A DNA stretch of 64,000 nucleotides, taken from positions 2,197,739-2,261,738 of the forward strand of contig NZ_JAGXFD010000001.1 of NCBI RefSeq assembly GCF_020148005.1, written 5' to 3'. Both the position numbers and the translations under genes were made by a program. Numbering within the stretch: the stretch's first letter is position 1; the number at the start of each line of letters is the position of its first letter. A model generated the notes under the pieces. That model worked only from the letters and a program-made list of their open reading frames with translations. It did no database searches and had not been told where the DNA came from. Of this stretch, positions 47,816 through 57,238 are shown in pieces. The DNA comes from Modicisalibacter tunisiensis (lineage in GTDB: Bacteria; Pseudomonadota; Gammaproteobacteria; Pseudomonadales; Halomonadaceae).

Positions 47816-49105
47816 ATGACTGCCGCCGCCTTGCGACGCCCTGAGTCCTACTACAATGCCAGCGTGGCCGTCAGCCTCGCGCCGACGCCTCCCCTGGACG
47901 GCGAGGCCCGGGCCGATGTCTGCGTGATCGGCGGCGGCGTCACCGGCTGCTCGGCGGCGCTGCACCTGGCCGAGCGCGGTCACCGTGTGGTGCTGCTCGA
48001 GGCCGGCGAGGTCGGCTACGGCGCCTCGGGGCGCAGCGGCGGCCAGATCCTGCCCGGGCTGGGCACCGACATCGGCGTGATCGAGAAGGCGCTGGGGCTC
48101 GAACGCGCGCGGGCCATCTGGGAGATGAGTCGCGAAGCGGTGCGCCTGACCGCCTCCCTCGTCGAGCGACACGCCATCCCCTGCGACCTGACCTGGGGCT
48201 ACCTGCACGCCGCGGTCAAGCCGCGTCACGTGCGCGAGCTGCGCCATTTCCGCGACATCCTGGCCGAGCGCTACGACTATCCGGCGCTGTCGCTGCTCGA
48301 GGGCGAGGCGCTGCGCGAACACGTGGTCACCGATGCCTACCCGGCCGCGCTCCATGATGCCGAAGGCGGCCACCTGCATCCGCTCAACTACACGCTGGGC
48401 CTGGCGCGCGCCGCCCAGCGTGCCGGTGTCACCCTCCACGAGCACAGTCCCGTCGTCGCCATCGAACGCGGCGAGCCGATTCGCGTGCGCACGCCGCAGG
48501 GGCGGGTCAGCGCGGATCGGGTGGTGCTGGCCGCCAACGCCTATCAGCAGGGGCTGGTGCCGGAACTCTCCGGACGCATCATGCGCGCCGCCAACTACAT
48601 CGTCGCCACCGAGCCGCTCGGCGAGGCCCGGGCGGCCCGGGTCCTGCCGCACAACGATGCGCTGTCCGATGCCAACTTCGTGCTCGACTACTATCGTCTC
48701 TCGGCGGATCGCCGGCTGATCTACGGCGGCGAGGTGAGCTACAACGGTCGCGAGCCGCGCGGGCTCCAGGCACGCATGGATGCCAAGATCGCGCGGCTCT
48801 TTCCGGTACTCGAGGGCGTGCGCATCGACTACCGCTGGGGCGGGGACGTGGCCATCACCCGCAACCGGGCGCCCGATTTCGGCTGTCTCGACGGCAACCT
48901 GTTCTACGCTCAAGGCTATTCGGGCCACGGCATGGCACTGGCCGGGCTGGCCGGGCAGCTGCTGGCCGACGCCGTCGAGGGACGCCGCGAGCGTTTCGAG
49001 CACTTCGCCGCCATGCCGCATCGCGCCTTTCCGGGCGGGGAGTGGCTGCGTACGCCGCTGCTGGTGCTGGCGACCAGCTTCTACAAGTTGCGCGATCGGC
49101 TCTGA
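47816..49105 (+). CDS. PuuB-type FAD-dependent gamma-glutamylputrescine oxidase (copy 1)
   Basis: A 429-residue amine oxidase of the DAO (glycine oxidase) fold, expected to oxidise gamma-glutamylputrescine to gamma-glutamyl-aminobutyraldehyde with H2O2 release. FAD motif VCVIGGGVTGCSAALHL at about 35-51, then VGYGASGRSGGQILPG, ALHDAEGGHLHPLNY, and the C-terminal AITRNRAPDFGC and YSGHGMALAGL. Start at ATG 47816 with no strong site; the upstream open frame to 47744 lacks one too. It heads a run with the ABC transporter and a paralogue at 55737. Exact substrate is inferred from context. Confidence 0.87.
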   Translation: MTAAALRRPESYYNASVAVSLAPTPPLDGEARADVCVIGGGVTGCSAALHLAERGHRVVLLEAGEVGYGASGRSGGQILPGLGTDIGVIEKALGLERARAIWEMSREAVRLTASLVERHAIPCDLTWGYLHAAVKPRHVRELRHFRDILAERYDYPALSLLEGEALREHVVTDAYPAALHDAEGGHLHPLNYTLGLARAAQRAGVTLHEHSPVVAIERGEPIRVRTPQGRVSADRVVLAANAYQQGLVPELSGRIMRAANYIVATEPLGEARAARVLPHNDALSDANFVLDYYRLSADRRLIYGGEVSYNGREPRGLQARMDAKIARLFPVLEGVRIDYRWGGDVAITRNRAPDFGCLDGNLFYAQGYSGHGMALAGLAGQLLADAVEGRRERFEHFAAMPHRAFPGGEWLRTPLLVLATSFYKLRDRL

Positions 49106-49179
49106 ACCGGACCGTGGACTTTCCCCCGGCACCGGTGACGGCATCGCGGCAGTCCGACAACAACAAGGGGAGTAGCGCG

Positions 49180-50310
49180 ATGAGTGATTCGACCCCGGCG
49201 GTCACCCGAGAGGCGGCGGAAACGGCCGCGGCCGATGGCGGGGCTCCGCCGCGCGAGGCTTCATCGATACGTCTCGAGGGGCTGCACAAGCGTTTCGGCA
49301 GGGACACCGTGGCGCTCGATGGCGTCGACCTGACCATCGAGGCGGGGGAGTTCTTCACCCTGCTGGGACCGTCCGGCTGCGGCAAGACCACCCTGCTGCG
49401 GATTCTCGCCGGCCTCGAGGAGCCCAACGACGGCCGCTTGCTGATCGGCGGCCGGGACGTCACCGATACCCCGCCGCACCGGCGCAGCGTCAATACCGTC
49501 TTCCAGTCCTACGCGCTGTTCCCCCACCTGTCGGTGCGCGACAACCTGGCCTTCGGCCTGCGCATGCGGGGTGAATCGGCCGCCGAGCGCGAGCGCAAGG
49601 TGGCCGAGGTGGCCGAGTTCATCCAGCTCGGCTCGCTGGTCGAGCGGCGCGTCGACCAGCTCTCGGGCGGGCAGAAGCAGCGCATTGCCCTGGCCCGGGC
49701 GCTGGTCTGCGAGCCCGACGTGCTGCTGCTCGACGAGCCGCTGTCGGCGCTCGACGCGGGCCTGCGCAGCCAGCTTCAGGTCGAGCTGCAGCGCCTGCAG
49801 AAACGCCTGGGCATGACCTTCGTGTTCGTCACCCACGATCAGGACGAGGCGATGGTGATGTCGGATCGCATCGCCGTGCTCGACGGCGGGGTCATCCAGC
49901 AGGTGGGCACGCCCAGCGAGGTCTACGAGCACCCGGCCAACGCCTTCGTGGCTCGCTTCATGGGCCACGACAACCTGTTCGCCATCACCGCGGTCGACGG
50001 CGATCGGGTGGAGACCCGGCTGGGGCGGCTGCGGCTCGACCCTGCCGAGCAGCGCGCCGAGTCGGATGGCTGGCTGCTGATCCGCCCCGAGACGCTGGTG
50101 CTCGGCGACACGCTGCCGGCGGGCTACAACCGCCTCGAGGGCACCGTCGAGGAACGCCTCTATCGCGGCAGCCGCATCGAGTATCGGCTGGCGGTCAACG
50201 GCCAGCCGCTGATGGTTGTGGCCAGCAACCTGGGGCAGCGCATGCATGCTGTCGGTGATCGAGTGGTCATCGGCGTCTGTCCCGAGGACCTGGTGCGTGT
50301 CGCGGCCTGA
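49180..50310 (+). CDS. potA: Polyamine ABC transporter ATP-binding protein (PotA/PotG type)
   Basis: A 376-residue ATPase for spermidine/putrescine import. After a 30-residue variable extension: Walker A GPSGCGKTT (about residue 66), signature LSGGQKQRIALARAL, Walker B LLLDEPLSALD, then a C-terminal TOBE domain (VEERLYRGSRIEYRLAV). SVNTVFQSYALFPHLSV is characteristic of PotA/PotG. ATG at 49180 is preceded by AAGGGGAG. Followed after 15 bases by the first permease. Confidence 0.93.
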   Translation: MSDSTPAVTREAAETAAADGGAPPREASSIRLEGLHKRFGRDTVALDGVDLTIEAGEFFTLLGPSGCGKTTLLRILAGLEEPNDGRLLIGGRDVTDTPPHRRSVNTVFQSYALFPHLSVRDNLAFGLRMRGESAAERERKVAEVAEFIQLGSLVERRVDQLSGGQKQRIALARALVCEPDVLLLDEPLSALDAGLRSQLQVELQRLQKRLGMTFVFVTHDQDEAMVMSDRIAVLDGGVIQQVGTPSEVYEHPANAFVARFMGHDNLFAITAVDGDRVETRLGRLRLDPAEQRAESDGWLLIRPETLVLGDTLPAGYNRLEGTVEERLYRGSRIEYRLAVNGQPLMVVASNLGQRMHAVGDRVVIGVCPEDLVRVAA

Positions 50311-50325
50311 GGAGGGCAACATAAC

Positions 50326-51246
50326 ATGGTGGAATCGTCCCTGACGGCGTCGCGACGGCGCGCGGTGGTCGGCGAAACCCGGCATCTGCTGTTCAGCGTG
50401 ACGCCGGGCGCTGCGTGGATCACGGTCTTTCTGGTCCTGCCCAGTCTCTACCTGATGGCGGTGGCCTTCATGACCAACGGCCCCTACGGCCTGCCGGAAA
50501 TGCCGCTGTCGCTGGACGCCTTCCGGCAGCTCGCCGGGTTCGGCTTTCTGGGCTGGAGCCCGGGGAACGCCTACACGCTGCTGCGTTCGCTGTGGCAGAC
50601 CTTCGTGTCGACGGCACTGGTCGTCATCGTCGCCTACCCGCTGGCCTACTACATCACCACTTGCCGCGAGAAGTGGCGGCCGCTGATGCTGCTGGCCGTG
50701 GTGGTGCCCTCCTGGACCAATCAGGTGATTCGCACCTTCGGCTGGATGAACCTGCTGGCGCCGGGCACGCCGCTTTCCGATCTGGCCGAGTCGCTGGGCC
50801 TGATCGGCCCGCACATGGGCCTGTACCCCTCAGACTTCGCGGTGACACTGGGGCTGGTCTACAACTTCCTTCCGTTCATGGTGCTGCCGCTCTACGCCGC
50901 CTTCGAGAAGCTCGACGTCGCCCAGGTGCAGGCCGCCCAGGATCTCTACGCTTCGCCGGTACGGGCCTTTTGGCATGCCGTATTTCCGCAGACCCTGCCC
51001 GGGCTGCTGGCGGGCACCGTGCTGGTGGCGATTCCGGCCTTCGGCATGTACGTGATTCCCGAGCTGCTGGGCGGCGGCAAGAGCATGATGCTCGGCAATC
51101 TGGTGGCGCGGCAGTTCTCGGGCGGCTCCAACTGGCCGCTGGGGGCCGCCGGGGCGATTCTCATGCTGCTGGCGACCTTCGTCGGCCTCTACGCCATGCG
51201 CCGTATCGGTCGCCGGCTGGGCGGCGGCGAGGAGGTGGTGATATGA
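50326..51246 (+). CDS. potB: Polyamine ABC transporter permease 1 (PotB/PotH type)
   Basis: A 306-residue inner-membrane permease with six helices. The EAA-type coupling loop is seen in VAQVQAAQDLYASPVRAFWHAVFPQTLPG, read in parts AAQDLYASP and VFPQTLPGLL. The stretch SWTNQVIRTFGWMNLL resembles PotB/PotH. It overlaps the second permease by four bases (ATGA). Confidence 0.93.
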   Translation: MVESSLTASRRRAVVGETRHLLFSVTPGAAWITVFLVLPSLYLMAVAFMTNGPYGLPEMPLSLDAFRQLAGFGFLGWSPGNAYTLLRSLWQTFVSTALVVIVAYPLAYYITTCREKWRPLMLLAVVVPSWTNQVIRTFGWMNLLAPGTPLSDLAESLGLIGPHMGLYPSDFAVTLGLVYNFLPFMVLPLYAAFEKLDVAQVQAAQDLYASPVRAFWHAVFPQTLPGLLAGTVLVAIPAFGMYVIPELLGGGKSMMLGNLVARQFSGGSNWPLGAAGAILMLLATFVGLYAMRRIGRRLGGGEEVVI

Positions 51247-52040
51247 GAAAGCGCACCCTCAATCGCGGGCTGGCCGGCTTCTGGTGGCTGACGCTGGCCT
51301 TTCTCTACCTGCCGCTGGCGGTGGTGGTGCTGTTCTCCTTCAACTCGGTGAACAGTGCCGCGCACTTCGCCGATGTTTCGCTGCGCTGGTACCACCAGCT
51401 GCTGGGCAACGAACAGATCCTCTCGGCGTTTCGCAACAGCCTGATCCTGGCGATCGTCTCCTCGGTGATCGCCCTGGTGATCGGCTGTTTGATCGGCTAC
51501 GGCATGTATCGTCACCGGCATCGCAAGCTGGGCTGGCTGATCGTGCTGATCTACCTGCCGATCGTGCTGCCGGACATCGTCTTCGGCATCTCCGAGATGG
51601 CCTTCTTCGTGCAGATCAACCGCGCGACCGGGCTGCTGGAGCCGGGGCTGGGCACCATGATCATTGCCCATGTCACCTTCCAGATCCCCTTCGTGGCGCT
51701 GATCGTCTATTCGCGGTTCGTGGGGCTCGACCCGACGCTGTTCGAGGCGGCCAAGGACCTCTACGCCTCGCCGTTCAAGCGGGCCCTGCACTTTCTGATC
51801 CCCACGCTCAAGCCGGCGCTGATCTCGGCATTCTTTCTGTCCTTCACGCTGTCGATCGACGACTTCGTGATCAGCTTCTTCACCGCCGGGCCGGAAAGCG
51901 CCACGCTGCCGATCTACATCTGGGGGGCGATCAAGAAGGGCGTGACGCCGGAGATCAACGCCATCGCCTCGCTGATGATCGGTGCCGTGCTGCTGGCGGC
52001 GCTGGTCAGCCTGCTGTTCAACCGACCGCGGCGCCGCTGA
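51243..52040 (+). CDS. potC: Polyamine ABC transporter permease 2 (PotC/PotI type)
   Basis: A 265-residue permease with six helices. Family marks: FNSVNSAAHFADVSLRWY, the EAA loop FEAAKDLYASPFKRALHFLI, and SFTLSIDDFVISFFTAGP. Partner of potB within the importer. The start overlaps the potB stop and the gene ends 38 bases before the binding-protein gene. Confidence 0.93.
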   Translation: MRKRTLNRGLAGFWWLTLAFLYLPLAVVVLFSFNSVNSAAHFADVSLRWYHQLLGNEQILSAFRNSLILAIVSSVIALVIGCLIGYGMYRHRHRKLGWLIVLIYLPIVLPDIVFGISEMAFFVQINRATGLLEPGLGTMIIAHVTFQIPFVALIVYSRFVGLDPTLFEAAKDLYASPFKRALHFLIPTLKPALISAFFLSFTLSIDDFVISFFTAGPESATLPIYIWGAIKKGVTPEINAIASLMIGAVLLAALVSLLFNRPRRR

Positions 52041-52078
52041 GCGTCGATGACCCTGAAACCCGAGGAGAGAGCGACACC

Positions 52079-53143
52079 ATGACAACAATCAAGACGCGTC
52101 TCGTGGCCGCCCTGGGCGGTCTCCTGCTGGCCGGTGGCGCCCAGGCGGCATCGGAGAAGCTGTATCTGTTCAACTGGACGCAGTACATGGACCCGGCCAT
52201 CATCCAGGCCTTCGAGGACAAGTACGACGTCGAGGTGGTGCAGAACTACTTCAACTCGCTGCCCGAGATGTTCGCCAAGCTCAAGGCCGGCGGGGTCTCC
52301 CAGTACGACATCATCGTGCCCTCCAACTACTATGTGCCGCGGTTGATCCAGACCGGCATGGTGCAGAAGCTCGACAAGTCGAAGATTCCCAACTTCGACA
52401 ACATCATGGACAAGTTCCGCGACACGTCCTACGACCCGGGCAGCGATTACACCGCCGCCTACCAGTACGGCGTCACCGGCATCGTCTACAATGCCGAGAC
52501 CTTCCCTGACGCGCCCAAGAGCTGGTCGCTGCTGTTCGATCCCGAGGTCAACCCGAGCTATCCGTTCGGCATGATGGGCGACGGCCAGGTGAGCATGGGT
52601 GCCGCCTGCGCCTATCTGGGGAATGGCTATGACTGCACCGATATCGATGCCTGGAAGGAGAGTGCCAAGCTGCTGCTCAAGACCAAGCAGCGCAGCAACT
52701 TCAGCGGCTTCGTCGACGGTACTCCGGCGCTGCAGCAGCTCGCCCGCGGGGTGACTCACGTCTCGCTTTCCTACAACGGTGACTATCTCTTCTACAAGGA
52801 AGAGAATCCCGATACCTTCAAGAACATCAAGTTCATGATCCCCGACGAGGGCACCGAGCTCTGGGTCGATTCGATGATGATTCCGGCCCAGGCACCGCAC
52901 CCGGAGCTGGCCCACAAGTTCATCAACTTCATCCTCGACCCCGAGATCGGCGCCCAGCTGTCCAACTACAACTACTACTCGAGCCCCAACGCCGCGGCGC
53001 AGCCCTACCTCGACAAGGTGCTGACCGAGCCGCCGGTGACGCCCGCCGAGAGTGACATCGACAAGCTGCACTTCACGCCGAGCCTCGAGGGCGACAAGCT
53101 GCAGACCTTCAACCAGCTATGGACCGAAGTGCAATCCCGCTGA
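52079..53143 (+). CDS. Periplasmic polyamine-binding protein (PotD/PotF family, copy 1)
   Basis: A 354-residue solute-binding protein with a signal peptide (LVAALGGLLLAGGAQAAS, cleavage after about 23). Core motifs LYLFNWTQYMDPAII, YDIIVPSNYYVPRLI, DKSKIPNFDNI, and ELWVDSMMIPAQAPHPE are like PotD and PotF. Two Cys in ACAYLGNGYDC are shared with the paralogue at 54604 and may form a disulfide. It follows the permeases, so it should serve the adjacent transporter. Putrescine or spermidine preference cannot be decided by eye. Confidence 0.92.
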   Translation: MTTIKTRLVAALGGLLLAGGAQAASEKLYLFNWTQYMDPAIIQAFEDKYDVEVVQNYFNSLPEMFAKLKAGGVSQYDIIVPSNYYVPRLIQTGMVQKLDKSKIPNFDNIMDKFRDTSYDPGSDYTAAYQYGVTGIVYNAETFPDAPKSWSLLFDPEVNPSYPFGMMGDGQVSMGAACAYLGNGYDCTDIDAWKESAKLLLKTKQRSNFSGFVDGTPALQQLARGVTHVSLSYNGDYLFYKEENPDTFKNIKFMIPDEGTELWVDSMMIPAQAPHPELAHKFINFILDPEIGAQLSNYNYYSSPNAAAQPYLDKVLTEPPVTPAESDIDKLHFTPSLEGDKLQTFNQLWTEVQSR

Positions 53144-53208
53144 CGTGTCCCGCCGCGGCGACCCGGGTCGTCGCGGCCGGTACCGGCCTTTCGAGCAAGG
53201 ATATTCCG

Positions 53209-54573
53209 ATGAGCGAGCGTAACGGCCATGAACTCAGTGAATGGTTCCATGCGCATGGCATCACCGAAGTGGAGTGCCTGGTCAGCGACCTGACCGGGAT
53301 TCTCAAGGGCAAGATCATGCCCGCCGGCAAGTATCTCAACGGCGGGCGGCCGCGTCTGCCCGACTCGATCTTCATCCAGACCGTCACCGGCGGCTACCCG
53401 GACGACGAGGACATCCGCTTCTGGAACCCCGCCGAGCGGGACATGGAGCTGGTACCCGATCCCGGTGCCGTCTATCTGGTGCCCTGGGCCGACGACCCCA
53501 CCGCGCAGATCATCCATGACTGCTACTACCTGACCGGCGAGCCGGTGGAGCTGTCGCCGCGCAGCGTGCTCAAGCGCGTGCTGGGGCTCTACGCGGCCCG
53601 TGGCTGGCGGCCGGTGGTGGCCCCCGAGGTGGAGTTCTACCTGGTCAAGACCAACACCGATTCCGACTACCCGCTGGAGCCGCCGATCGGCCGCAGCGGT
53701 CGCCAGGAGAGCAGTCGTCAGTCGTTCTCGATCGATGCGGTCAACGAGTTCGATCCGCTGTTCGAGGAGATGTACGACTACTGCGAGGCCATGAATCTGG
53801 ACCTGGATACGCTGATCCACGAGGAGGGCGCCGGCCAGATGGAGGTCAACTTCCAGCACGGCGACCCGCTCAAGCTGGCCGACCAGGTGGTGATCTTCAA
53901 GCGTACCCTGCGCGAGGTGGCGCTGCGCCACGGCATGTATGCCACCTTCATGGCCAAGCCGATGGCCAATGAACCGGGCAGTTCCATGCACATTCACCAG
54001 AGCCTGGTGGCGATCGGCACGGGCCGGAACCTGTTCTCCGGCGAGGACAACGAGCCCAGCAAGCTGTTCCACCACTATGTGGGCGGCCTGCAGGAGTATC
54101 TGCCGGCGGCGATGCCGTTTTTCGCCCCCAACGTCAACTCCTACCGCCGACTGATGCGCAGCGAGAGCAGCGGTTCGGCACCGATCAATATCGAGTGGGG
54201 CTTCGACAATCGTACGGTGGGGCTGCGTGTGCCGGTGGGGGCGGCCGAGGCGACCCGCGTCGAGAATCGGCTGGGCGGCGCCGACGCCAACCCCTATCTG
54301 GCGATGGCCGCCTCGCTGGCCTGCGGCTATCTGGGCATGCTCGCCCAGATCGACCCGCGCCCGCCGATGGTCGGCTCGGCCTGGTCGGCCGGCCACAAGC
54401 TGCCCGACGACATCGGCCCGGCACTGGCCGCGCTGCGCGAATGCGGGCCATTGTCGGACCTGCTCGGTGAACGCTTTACCAACAGTTATCTGGCGGTCAA
54501 GCGGGCCGAGCACTCGGCGTATTTCGGGGTAATCAGTTCCTGGGAACGCGAACACCTGCTGCTGCGGGTGTGA
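53209..54573 (+). CDS. Glutamine synthetase-family gamma-glutamylpolyamine ligase (PuuA/SpuB-like, copy 1)
   Basis: A 454-residue ATP-dependent ligase expected to join glutamate to putrescine or another polyamine. It has the glutamine synthetase layout: N-terminal beta-Grasp (ECLVSDLTGILKGKIMPAG), catalytic Glu in APEVEFYLV, EEGAGQMEVNFQHG, the ATP-site SSMHIHQSLV, and Arg-bearing NVNSYRRLM and GFDNRTVGLRVP. The adenylylation Tyr region of true GlnA is absent. Start ATG 53209, behind AAGGA. Placed between two binding-protein genes, which argues for polyamine rather than ammonia as substrate. Confidence 0.9.
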   Translation: MSERNGHELSEWFHAHGITEVECLVSDLTGILKGKIMPAGKYLNGGRPRLPDSIFIQTVTGGYPDDEDIRFWNPAERDMELVPDPGAVYLVPWADDPTAQIIHDCYYLTGEPVELSPRSVLKRVLGLYAARGWRPVVAPEVEFYLVKTNTDSDYPLEPPIGRSGRQESSRQSFSIDAVNEFDPLFEEMYDYCEAMNLDLDTLIHEEGAGQMEVNFQHGDPLKLADQVVIFKRTLREVALRHGMYATFMAKPMANEPGSSMHIHQSLVAIGTGRNLFSGEDNEPSKLFHHYVGGLQEYLPAAMPFFAPNVNSYRRLMRSESSGSAPINIEWGFDNRTVGLRVPVGAAEATRVENRLGGADANPYLAMAASLACGYLGMLAQIDPRPPMVGSAWSAGHKLPDDIGPALAALRECGPLSDLLGERFTNSYLAVKRAEHSAYFGVISSWEREHLLLRV

Positions 54574-54603
54574 CGCAACGCATAACAACACAAGGAGACA
54601 GGC

Positions 54604-55677
54604 ATGCAAGGTTACGGCTGGAAGGGATTGCTGGGGATGGGGCTGCTGGGCGTGGCGCTGCCGGCGATGGCGGCCGGGCAGCAGCTCAACCTGTTCAACT
54701 GGTCGGACTACATGGACCCTGCGATCATCGCCGACTTCGAGCAGGAAACCGGCATCGATGTGGTGCAGAACTACTACAATTCCAACGCGGAGCTGTTCGC
54801 CAAGCTCAACGCCGGCGGCGATTCGCAGTATGACGTGATCGTGCCCTCCGGCTACTTCATGCCGCGGCTGATCCAGGCCGGGCTGGTACAGCCGCTGGCC
54901 CCGGAAGGGCAGAGTCTGGCCGGCCGCGAGGCGATCCTCGAGGAGTTCCGCAAGCCGGCCTATGATCCCGAGGGGCGCTATACCGTGCCCTACCTGTGGG
55001 GCACCACCGGCATCGTCTACAACACCGAGATCTGGCCGGACCCCGAGCCGAGCTGGTCGCTGCTCTACGATCCCGAGGTCAACCCCGACCAGCCGTTCGC
55101 GCTGCTCAAGGGCGATGCCCAGTTCACCTTCGGCACGGCCTGCGCCTACCTCGGCGAGGGCTTCGACTGTGTCGGCCAGGACCCCTGGAAGAAGGCCGCC
55201 AGGCAGGTGATCGAGACCCGCCATCGCGACAACTTCGTGGGCTTCGTCGATGCCACGGCGACCATCGAGCAACTCGCGCGCGGCGTGATCCAGGCGGGGA
55301 TCGCCTACAATGGCGACCTGGCCTCGAAGCAGGCGGAAAACCCCGACGTCTATGGCAAGATCGGCTTCTTCATCCCCCGCGAGGGCTCGCAGAGCTGGGT
55401 CGACGTCATGGCGATCCCTGCCCGGGCGCCGCACCCCGAGGCCGCGCGGGCCTTCGTGCGTTACATGCTGAAGCCGGCGGTGGCCGCCCGGCTGGCCAAT
55501 TACAACTACTACACCACGCCCAATGCGGCGGCGCTCGAGCAGGTCGACGACGTGCTGCGCCGGCCGCCGGTGATGCCCGATGCCGAGGCGCGGCAGGCCC
55601 TGCACTTCGCCCCGTCGGTCCAGGGCAAGCAGCTGCAGTGGCTTCAGCAGCTCTGGTCCGAGGCGTTGAGTCGCTGA
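54604..55677 (+). CDS. Periplasmic polyamine-binding protein (PotD/PotF family, copy 2)
   Basis: A 357-residue paralogue of the protein at 52079. Signal peptide GLLGMGLLGVALPAMAA, then LNLFNWSDYMDPAIIADFE, YDVIVPSGYFMPRLIQ and SQSWVDVMAIPARAPHPE. It keeps the Cys pair ACAYLGEGFDC. There is no second set of permeases, so both binding proteins probably serve the one transporter with different ligands, as SpuD (putrescine) and SpuE (spermidine) do in Pseudomonas. Which binds which is unknown. Confidence 0.92.
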   Translation: MQGYGWKGLLGMGLLGVALPAMAAGQQLNLFNWSDYMDPAIIADFEQETGIDVVQNYYNSNAELFAKLNAGGDSQYDVIVPSGYFMPRLIQAGLVQPLAPEGQSLAGREAILEEFRKPAYDPEGRYTVPYLWGTTGIVYNTEIWPDPEPSWSLLYDPEVNPDQPFALLKGDAQFTFGTACAYLGEGFDCVGQDPWKKAARQVIETRHRDNFVGFVDATATIEQLARGVIQAGIAYNGDLASKQAENPDVYGKIGFFIPREGSQSWVDVMAIPARAPHPEAARAFVRYMLKPAVAARLANYNYYTTPNAAALEQVDDVLRRPPVMPDAEARQALHFAPSVQGKQLQWLQQLWSEALSR

Positions 55678-55736
55678 AGGCGTCACGCCCGTTCGCGTTT
55701 CGCCATCACTCATCCTGTGCTTTCTGGAGACTTGCC

Positions 55737-57029
55737 ATGCCGGCATCCGCCGCTACCGACCACGTCGCTTCCTACTACGCCGCGTCCGCCAATCCGGCTC
55801 CCGAGCGCCCGGCGCTGGCGGGCGAGACCTGCTGCGATGTCTGCGTGGTGGGGGCCGGCTTCACCGGGATCTCCGCCGCCCTGCACCTGGCCGAGCAGGG
55901 GCGGCGCGTGGTGGTGCTCGAGGCGACCCGGGTCGGCTTCGGCGCCTCGGGGCGCAACGGCGGGCAGATCGTCAACAGCTACAGTCGCGACATGGATGTC
56001 ATCGAGTCGCGCTACGGCGCCGACACGGCCCGCGCGCTGGGCGACATGGCCTTCGAGGGCAACCGCATCATCCGCGAGCGCGTCGCGCACTACGGCATCG
56101 CCTGCGATCTCAAGGAGGGCAACCTGTTCGCGGCCTGCAACGCCCGGCAGTTCCAGGCGCTGGTCGAGCACCAGGCGCTCTGGGAACGCTACGGCAACGA
56201 TCGGCTCGAGCTGCTCGAGGGCAGGGCCTACCGGCGCGAGATCGGCAGTGAGCGCTACGTGGGCGCGCTGCTGGACCATTCCGGCGGCCACCTGCATCCG
56301 CTCAACCTGGTGCTCGGCGAGGCGGCGGCGCTGGAGTCGCTGGGCGGGGTGATCCACGAGCACACGCCGGTGACGCGCATCGAGCACGGCGAGCCGGTGC
56401 GTCTGCACACACCGCAGGGCAGGGTCGTCGCCGATCGGGTGGTGCTGGCCGGCAACGCCTACATGACGGGGCTGCTGCCGCCGCTGGAGGGCAGGTCGAT
56501 GCCCGCCAGTACCCAGGTGGTCGCCACCGCGCCGCTCGACGAGGCTAGTGCCCGCGAGATCCTGCCCACCGACCGGGCCGTCGAGGATGGCAACTACCTG
56601 CTCGACTACTATCGGCTGTCGGCCGACCGGCGGCTGATCTACGGCGGCGGCGTGAACTACGGTGGCCAGGACCCGGCCAGCATCGAGGGCGCGATCCGGC
56701 CCAAGCTGGAGACGACCTTCCCGCAGCTCCGGGGCGTGGCGATCGACTACGCCTGGGGCGGGACCTTCCTGCTGACCATGAATCGCCTGCCCCAGTTCGG
56801 ACGTCTCAACGCCAACGTCTACTACGCCCAGGGCTACTCCGGGCATGGCGTGACCTGCTCCCATCTGGCCGGGCGCCTGATCGCCGAGGTCATGGCCGGG
56901 CACGGCGAGCGCTTCGACGCCTTCGCCGGGATTCCGCACCTGCCGTTCCCCGGCGGGCGCCTGCTGCGGGTCCCGCTCACCCGCCTGGGCGCCTGGTACT
57001 ACCGGCTGCGCGATGCGCTGGGCCGCTGA
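55737..57029 (+). CDS. PuuB-type FAD-dependent gamma-glutamylputrescine oxidase (copy 2)
   Basis: A 430-residue paralogue of the enzyme at 47816. FAD motif VCVVGAGFTGISAALHLAEQG, VGFGASGRNGGQIVNSY, HSGGHLHPLNLVLGE, and the C-terminal LTMNRLPQFGRLN and YSGHGVTCSHLAGR. Asn replaces the Ser in GASGRSGGQ of copy 1. Start ATG 55737 after GGAGA. The two copies may act on different glutamylated amines or under different control; this is inference. Ends the plus-strand run; a 209-base gap follows. Confidence 0.88.
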   Translation: MPASAATDHVASYYAASANPAPERPALAGETCCDVCVVGAGFTGISAALHLAEQGRRVVVLEATRVGFGASGRNGGQIVNSYSRDMDVIESRYGADTARALGDMAFEGNRIIRERVAHYGIACDLKEGNLFAACNARQFQALVEHQALWERYGNDRLELLEGRAYRREIGSERYVGALLDHSGGHLHPLNLVLGEAAALESLGGVIHEHTPVTRIEHGEPVRLHTPQGRVVADRVVLAGNAYMTGLLPPLEGRSMPASTQVVATAPLDEASAREILPTDRAVEDGNYLLDYYRLSADRRLIYGGGVNYGGQDPASIEGAIRPKLETTFPQLRGVAIDYAWGGTFLLTMNRLPQFGRLNANVYYAQGYSGHGVTCSHLAGRLIAEVMAGHGERFDAFAGIPHLPFPGGRLLRVPLTRLGAWYYRLRDALGR

Positions 57030-57238
57030 CGGCCCGGCCGGCCAGTAATCAAACGTTGTTCGATAACTTGTTCTGGGGTATCCTTCCACTGTCTTATCGC
57101 GGCGGCGCCGACGAGCCCGGCGCCGTGCGCACATCGCCTTGCCGCAGACGCCGGATCGGTGGTCGTGTGTGTTGTCTGTTCGAAGACGGCGCGCCACGGC
57201 CATGACAATGACGTCAGTCCTGACGGAAAGGAGGCGAC

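Noticed and set aside
53005-55746. 913-codon open frame antisense to the binding-protein and ligase genes
   Set aside because: Covers three well-supported plus-strand genes and reads as a high-GC shadow with no recognisable domain.
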